Source: Cordilura impudica (taxonomy: Eukaryota; Arthropoda; Insecta; Diptera; Scathophagidae). Taken from it: 64,000 nucleotides of DNA. Position 1 is the stretch's first letter. Each line of letters opens with the position of its first letter. Location of the stretch: the NCBI GenBank assembly GCA_963682025.1, contig OY821517.1, positions 100,326,107-100,390,106 on the forward strand, in the 5' to 3' direction. Made by a program: the position numbers and the translations under genes. Under the pieces are notes generated by a model. The model saw only the letters and a program-made list of their open reading frames with translations, was not told the origin of the DNA and did not search any database. Below, in pieces: positions 58,007 through 64,000 of the stretch.

Positions 58007-58386
58007 CTAGCAGATTCCAGCCCTCGAAATTCGAGCGCAAATTCTAGGAAATTTTATTTTTTCATTAAATAAAGACCCTAGGAGTATGCTAATCAATTAT
58101 AGCCAATTCACAAATCAACACAAAAACAAACTAATTTTTACTACAAACACATTAACAAATTTAATAAACACAGACATAGCATTTTATAATTTTATGTATG
58201 TATGTGTTAGTAGCAACTTTAAATGTAATTTACTCAAAATAAAGGAAAAAATTTAAAAATCTTTTAATCTGCAAATCGGCTAAAAAGAAATACCTTTCAA
58301 ATAATATACGTTTGGTCAAAATCGGGATCAAACGGTAGAACAAAACATCAGTCACAAGAAATCGCCTAGCCTATTAATACTATAGA
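58007..58386 (-). mobile_element. Small Helitron Hel-A copy G
   Basis: Minus strand: A|TCTATAGTATTAATAGGC...GGCTGGAATCTGCTAG|T, hairpin CTCGAATTTCGAG; 380 bp, one of the best copies. Confidence 0.9.
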
Positions 58387-58451
58387 TACCAAGCAAGAAT
58401 ACAACGTAATAAATATTAGTGTTATTTTAATGCTCCAAAAAATAAAGTAAA

Positions 58452-61400
58452 ACAAGTAAGAGTGTTAAATTCGGCTGTGCCGAATCTTTGATACCCTCCA
58501 CCTCGGTTTGAGTATTGATAATAAATGTAAACAAAATATTGGAAAAAGTAAACAATTTGTTAAACTTAATACCAATTTTTTTCAGAAAATTCTTTGGGTT
58601 GGTTTTCGTCTTTTCTATTATTTCGGATTTATTTCGGTGTTTGCTTTTTGGTCATCGTAGTTGCTGATCGGCATGCATTTAGGTTATATACATGCGTTTC
58701 CGGTTATATGACATAACTTCTCGTTTAATTTAGTTTTTGCTGATTAAATAGCTCGCCCTAACCTCCATTGCAAAGGTAATGGTTGTGTAGAGTGGCTATA
58801 TGCATTAAATCGTGCTAATTGGAGATGGCTGTATAGCTTTTAACTGGCCAAATATTTCTTCATTGTGGCCATATAGGTCGGATGGAGTAACAAAATAATA
58901 ACCAAAAAAAAAGCTCTCTCAACTTTTTTTAAAATATTGCCATATTTTGAAAACATAGAGAATAAATTTATAATCATAAATAATCAAATTAGGGATGAAA
59001 AACGCAAAAAACGAAAAGTCCCAAACATTTTAAATAAAATAATTTAATGTTATCTTTATTTTCTGGAAAACATCAAATTTTCATCCAAAAAGAATTGTGA
59101 AAATTTATATATAAAAAATAACATTCTCATAAAATTACGTTTACTTATGTAACAATTTTTATGTTAGCAATTCTTAAATATCATTTGAGGTTTTCTTAAA
59201 TTCATTGAATTTAAATTAATATCGACAAATCTGTTTTTCTATTTATTTAAATTGTAAAGGAGTGGCATCTCTGTCAAAATAAGCGAAAAACACAAAGAAT
59301 AGAAAAAAACAAATTACTTCGTGTTTGACAGGATGATTTTATGTTTAAGTTTATTTTTTTTACTAATATTTCTGTTTATTTATTTGAAAATGAAATAATG
59401 AATTTAATTTTTTTTTTATATAAAAAAGTTTTTTAATTAAAGCAAAATATTTTCACTATTTCATGATTTTTATTTATGTATGACTACATTTCAACCTAAA
59501 AATTTAAGTTTTTATCGATTGAATAAACAACACAAAAATGGTTGTCTTTAGATAACAACAACAGCTGACTTTAACAATAGCGAATATCGTTTAAAAATTT
59601 TACTGATAATTTTGCAATTTTCTTTTTTTTAACGATTCGACTATCGTTAAAAGAAGTTACTGAATCGCGGTACTGAAAAGTTATTAATATCTCTTGAATG
59701 GCAATATTTTTTTTAAATGTAAACATTTTTTTAAATGTAAACATATTTCTAAATTTAAAATTATTATTTCCGACGTTGTGATATGATTTTCTGAAATTCA
59801 ATTAATATTTTCCAATTTATAATTGGAAATTTTACTTAAAGTTTTTAGAATTGATATTTTCTTAAATTTGAATGGAATATTTAAAAAGTGCAATTTTGTA
59901 TTTATGTGAATAATAATGTTTCAGTAATTATAAACAATTTTTAAAAATTAGATGCAATCGCAATCAGATATTTTATAGGTAAAGCAGAATAATAATTCTA
60001 TATAACTATGTAGAACTGTTTTGTAAGCAAAAAACTCATTGACGAACTCGGTAACTCTATTTTGTAAAGACAACAAAAAGTTATTATGCCAAACTTATGT
60101 TCATATTTGTAAAAGAATAATGAAAAAACGTATGAAGTAAAAGACCAGCCCGTGTATACTCTTTACATTGTTCTGTATGATATCTAGTTGAAAATATTAA
60201 CATTCATGTTAAAATAGAAATAACTATTGCAAAGCTAATTAGAACAAACAAAAATTATGGCGCCATCTACTGTGGCATAGTCACGCTGAGCAAAATGAAG
60301 TGACACTCTGTTAATGCAAAAGAAATGTATTTTCCCCACAACAAAATACTGCAGAATTTTATGTAAATAAAATAACAGATTTATTTCTAACATGCAGTTA
60401 CTATGAATATACATACATACATACATATATATAATATATGTATATTTTTTGTATTATTTAATATGTGTATGTATGTATATTTAAATATTACACACAAAAA
60501 ATACAACATCAAACGCTATTTTTGTGTTTTTCTCTTTAAATAAATTAATACACAAATTTTTTTGCTAAATTTACATTTGGGCAATTCACAACAGGTGTTG
60601 TATATTGTATGTTGTATTGAAATACACAATACAATCATTTGTTGTGAACACTCAATTGTATTTTCATATTGTAAAACGCTTTCTTTAGTAATTTTCGATC
60701 CAACGAGGAAAGATCGCTTCGTCGCTTCTGCTAATTTGTATAAGAGAAAACACTTGTCAGTGTTTGCTTTTTGGTCGTGAGATATACCCTGGAGTTTTAG
60801 TTACGTACCTCTTGCATTTTAATTTATAATGAAAAAAAAATGTTAAATATTTTGGTTGGTACTGAAAGAGAAAATACATACTAAAAAAATATAAACATTA
60901 ATTTTTATATAAATAAACTTATCGATGTATTTGCGTTATTTGCATTATTTGCCATATTTTATTTTATAATTATTTATGCTGATAAAATTCTATGTATTTG
61001 TTTTTTCTTTTTCATAAAAACTGGCATTCACTTGGAACTGATATGTTATGATACAATATACAACATTTACTAAACATAGCAAATGAAGTTGGATTGTGTA
61101 TCAGATTTTTCAGTGAAAATTACCAACAACAATTTTACACTATTGTAAAGTGATACACGATACAACAGATACAACGATACATTACCCATTGTGAATTGCC
61201 CAATTGTTTTTTTTATTAACAACTAGGTATTTTAGCATTATTTGCTTTAGATGTCGGTGAATTTTTACTCCCTTTATATTAACTCGTGTCTGCTTGTCGA
61301 AAAAATTTTTGATGGATTTTAACCACTTTCCCGTGTCGCAATCGATCTGAAATTTTGCAGGCAGGCTCGTGGCAGTGGCGGAAATGATCTAACATATTTT

Positions 61401-62070
61401 TTTAGTGATGCCAAAACAATGGAAACTTTTAAATTTTTCTACCAGAGTTGATAAAAAAATGTACAAAGGGTTTGTTTTTGTTATATTATTACCATAACGA
61501 CCACAAAAACAACAAGTCCAGCTATGAAAACAATGCAACATTTAGAATAACAACAAGAACAATATAGAAATATCATGTTTTAAATTTTTTTTTTTACTTT
61601 TTCAGAGATTTCCCTGGACCTGTTCCACCGATTTTAATGATTTTTGAAGTAGAAATCTTCCCATGAATTTGGTGAATCATTCTCACTAAAAATGATCACT
61701 GTAGCTGCACTATTGAGGGCGTGATCGCGACAAGAACAACATAGAAAATTATTTTTTTCAAGACTTTTTTTAGTTCTTCATCCAAATCTCGGGCCCTAAT
61801 CGACCGATTTGGACGATTTTAAACAGCAAACTTTTCAGGATGTTAATGAATCATTTTTTATGCCAACGAGCACCCTAGCTGCCCGATTGATGCCGTCATC
61901 GTGATTTCCACAGACGGACAGACGGACAGACGGACATCGCTATATCAACTCCGGTTGTTATAAGGATCACAATTATATAAATTTTATGGGGTTCAAAATT
62001 TTTTTTCTAATTATTACAAACGGAATGACAAACTTATATATACCCTCTGCACACTGGAGTGGAGGGTATA
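58452..62070 (+). mobile_element. 3.2-kb hairpin-ended element, copy L2
   Basis: Inverted, alignable copy of L1: ACAAGTAAGAGTGTTAAATT, ATTCGGCTGTGCCGAAT, then non-coding sequence, a GACGGACAGACGGACAGACG tract at about 61913-61932, and the TATACCCTC...GAGGGTATA end. Longer than L1 mainly because of a 625-bp MITE at 60578-61202. Confidence 0.78.
60578..61202. mobile_element. MITE, 625 bp, with empty site in L1
   Basis: Perfect ends TGGGCAATTCACAA and TTGTGAATTGCCCA, flanked by ATT on both sides (60575-60577, 61203-61205). L1 has a single TTT at the matching place (complement of AACAAAGTAAATTTAG near 11152). Repeated TGTTGTAT-type text lies inside each end. No transposase. Superfamily not assigned. 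Confidence 0.85.
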
Positions 62071-62154
62071 AAAAACCAAATCCCTCTTTACGAAAGGAGT
62101 AAATATAATTATTTTTTGGATTTGTTATATATACACACCGGCTCGGTATTAAAA

Positions 62155-62500
62155 TTAATCTAAACCCAACATTACCGAGATCTATATGATAATTTGCATC
62201 TTATGACAATTTAAGTCAATCTTATATGGAGAATAGGTCTGAACATGTACCGAATTTCGCCAATTTTATCCTATGGCCAACAGAAAAGCTTATATACCAA
62301 ATTTCATCAAAATCTATCTATTACAAGGTTTACATGTACACACAAGTGGACTGACGGACGGACGGACATTGAAATCGGCTCAGAAAGTTATTCTCAGAAA
62401 GTAATTCTGAGACAATCGGTATAATAAAAGGTCAAATATTTTTGGTAGTTACAAACATCAGAACAAAGTCATTATACGTCCACATAGTGGTATAGGGTAC
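62155..62500 (+). mobile_element. Hairpin-ended 0.8-kb repeat, 3' half
   Basis: AGATCTATATGATAATTTGC, AGAATAGGTCTGAACATGTA, GACGGACGGACGGACATTG and CATAGTGGTATAGGGTA: the second internal half-unit and 3' end only. Confidence 0.85.
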
Positions 62501-62770
62501 AGAAGTGGGTCTAAATTTATTATATAGCTGGCGGATATGATACTGAGGAGTTTGACACCATTTTACAGTAACAGGAAGAGCGCACTTATAACTGTGGTCA
62601 CAAGCGATTACCGCCTAATTCGACTTAAGAACGATTTGAGTTATGTATGCTATCATATTCTACAAACAACGCTTTATATATACACTTGAAATCCCCATTT
62701 CTCTAACACTGTTAAAAGTTATTAATGAAAACATACTGACCTAAGTCCTAATGAAGCCCAGTTACATTTG

Positions 62771-63121
62771 CTAGCAGCTTCCAGCGCAATTTCTAGGCAA
62801 CTTTATTTCTCAACTTAACCAATTCACAAACCAACACTTTTTTGGTTTATTATTATTGTGAATGAAGATAACAAACTCATTAACAAACGGATTAACAAAT
62901 TTAACAAAACACACATAGCATACGTATAATTTTATGTACGTGTTAGTAGCAACTTTAAATGCAATTTACTCAAAATAAAGGAAAATTTTTAAATATCTGT
63001 AAGTCTGATGAATAGCTAAAAGAAATATCTTTCAAATAATATACGTTTGGTCAAACTCGGGATAAAACGGTAGAGCAAAACAGCGATCACAAGAAATCGC
63101 CTAGCCTATTAATATTATAGA
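62771..63121 (-). mobile_element. Small Helitron Hel-A copy H
   Basis: Minus strand: A|TCTATAATATTAATAGGC...GGAAGCTGCTAG. The 3' flank is C rather than T on its own strand, and the hairpin is partly lost. Confidence 0.85.
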
Positions 63122-63194
63122 TATAATAAGTTTTTTTTTCTCGAAAGCATAATGTTTGTGACCACAGCCCAGATATACTTATTAAATAACGTTC

Positions 63195-64000
63195 CACAGT
63201 GGCTGAAAATCGTTTTTCATTGGCCAAAACTCTGTAACTTTTGAACCGATCAAAATATTTAAGTAATTTTTTTTTAATAATGGGATTTTTTTATTTTTAC
63301 ACTCAAAAAAATTTTTACACTAAAAAAAATAGTAAAATCAACTGGAGATTTCGCTATTATTACTGAAAAATTTAAAATTTTTTGTTGTCAAATTTGCAAA
63401 TTTGTTTACACTCAAAGAATATTTACACTTAAAAAAAATCGTTAATAATATTATCTAAAAATCTTGCTATTGCTACAGAAAAATTTATTATTTTTTACTG
63501 TCAAATTGGATAATTTTAAAAAACATTTTAAAAATAAAAACTGCAAGAGATTTTAATTGCATTTGTAACAATGGTAGGTTCAGTTTATTATTATTTTTTT
63601 ACTAATACTATGTTTTTCTTACTTAAATTACAATGAAAGGCAATTATAATTATTCATTTGACTCAAATATTGATTGCAAATATTCCATATTTTGTTCCGT
63701 GTTATTTCTGTTCTTTAGTAGTTTTGTGACTTCTTCATCTAAATCCCGATGTTCAACTTTCCGTTGATTTCTCTATGAAATCTGTAGTCCTTATTCCTTT
63801 TTTCCTGAGCCTCCTCTGATAGATCTCCAAGTGGCACCAAATGATATTTAATGACATCTTCTCCATGATAAAGCATGTTGTGAACTGTTGCAGACATATT
63901 TCTCCATGGGTAGTCGGTTGTATATATTTTTGCAGTTTCCTTAGCATAATCTCCAAATTTTCTAGAGTCAATTTCTTCATTGCACGCAAGTACTTCTAGG
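63195..64000 (-). mobile_element. Transib-like DNA transposon, copy 2, runs off the window
   Basis: Terminus CACAGTGGCTGAAAATCG, then TTTTGAACCGATC and A/T-rich 3' region collinear with 42743-43136, 43927-44038 and 45216-45330 of copy 1 but without the Helitron or H10. It therefore serves as the unoccupied reference for both insertions. Confidence 0.68.
63650..64000 (-). pseudogene. Transib-like transposase C-terminus, one frameshift
   Basis: Reads from the window edge: LEVLACNEEIDSRKFGDYAK, YPWRNMSATVHNMLYHGEDV, VPLGDLSEEAQEKRNKDYRF and HREINGK, then a one-base shift near 63757 and [28 protein letters not shown], stop at 63650-63652. SEEAQEKRNK, preceded by a VH...L-H block, occupies the place of RAG1 SEGNESGNK, which holds the third catalytic acid (Glu). 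Most of the protein lies outside the window. Confidence 0.62.

Noticed and set aside
63753..63989. A 78-residue open frame on the minus strand near the window end.
   Set aside because: It is a shifted frame over the Transib-like transposase; the frame with protein similarity is the neighbouring one (LEVLACNEE...REINGK).

Overview
The window is non-coding-dominated, AT-rich animal DNA from a fly. One host gene is recognisable: a cytochrome P450 of the CYP4 family on the minus strand, closest in my judgement to Drosophila Cyp4c3. Six spliced coding exons (52632 down to 30945) join with conserved GT/AG sites and consistent phases into about 457 residues. The N-terminal membrane-anchor exon is not in view. 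Two introns are very long (8.1 and 11.8 kb). The gene type, irritans-type mariners, Jockey- and LOA-like retroelements and GTCC-rich repeats point to a higher dipteran, probably a calyptrate fly (inference).

Everything else is mobile-element debris. Left part (1-10 kb): a 320-bp palindrome, Helitron pieces and three degraded mariners. 10.3-14.5 kb: a 3.2-kb hairpin-ended element and a fourth mariner. 14.6-25 kb: foldback and Harbinger-like MITEs, then one Jockey RT copy split by a foldback element, a Tc3-like element (itself carrying a 1.7-kb Helitron) and a short hairpin-ended element, followed by other non-LTR fragments. 25-30 kb: four copies of the hairpin-ended repeat and a foldback element. 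31-52 kb: the P450 with introns full of the same repeat, non-LTR fragments, small Helitrons and a Transib-like transposon. 53-64 kb: upstream flank with Helitrons, an inverted second copy of the 3.2-kb element and a second Transib-like copy running off the end.

The most informative structure is an abundant ~0.8-kb non-autonomous family. It starts ACAAGTAAG, has a GTCGGTCTAGACCGAC palindrome near one end and a (GTCC)n tract near the other, and ends GGGTATA. Four copies sit inside other repeats whose unoccupied form can be reconstructed. In all four the join is exact, lies between two As (T and T on the other strand) and leaves no target-site duplication; two restore a reading frame. This matches Helentron-type rolling-circle insertion. 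A separate 3-kb family keeps the same terminal layout with different sequence. The second notable item is a Transib-like element whose end is CACAGTG, the same heptamer as the V(D)J recombination signal. It has been invaded by a Helitron that was itself invaded by the 0.8-kb repeat.

No rRNA, tRNA, CRISPR array, operon or bacterial sequence was seen. Edges of repeats are to within a few bases where termini are quoted, and approximate elsewhere.
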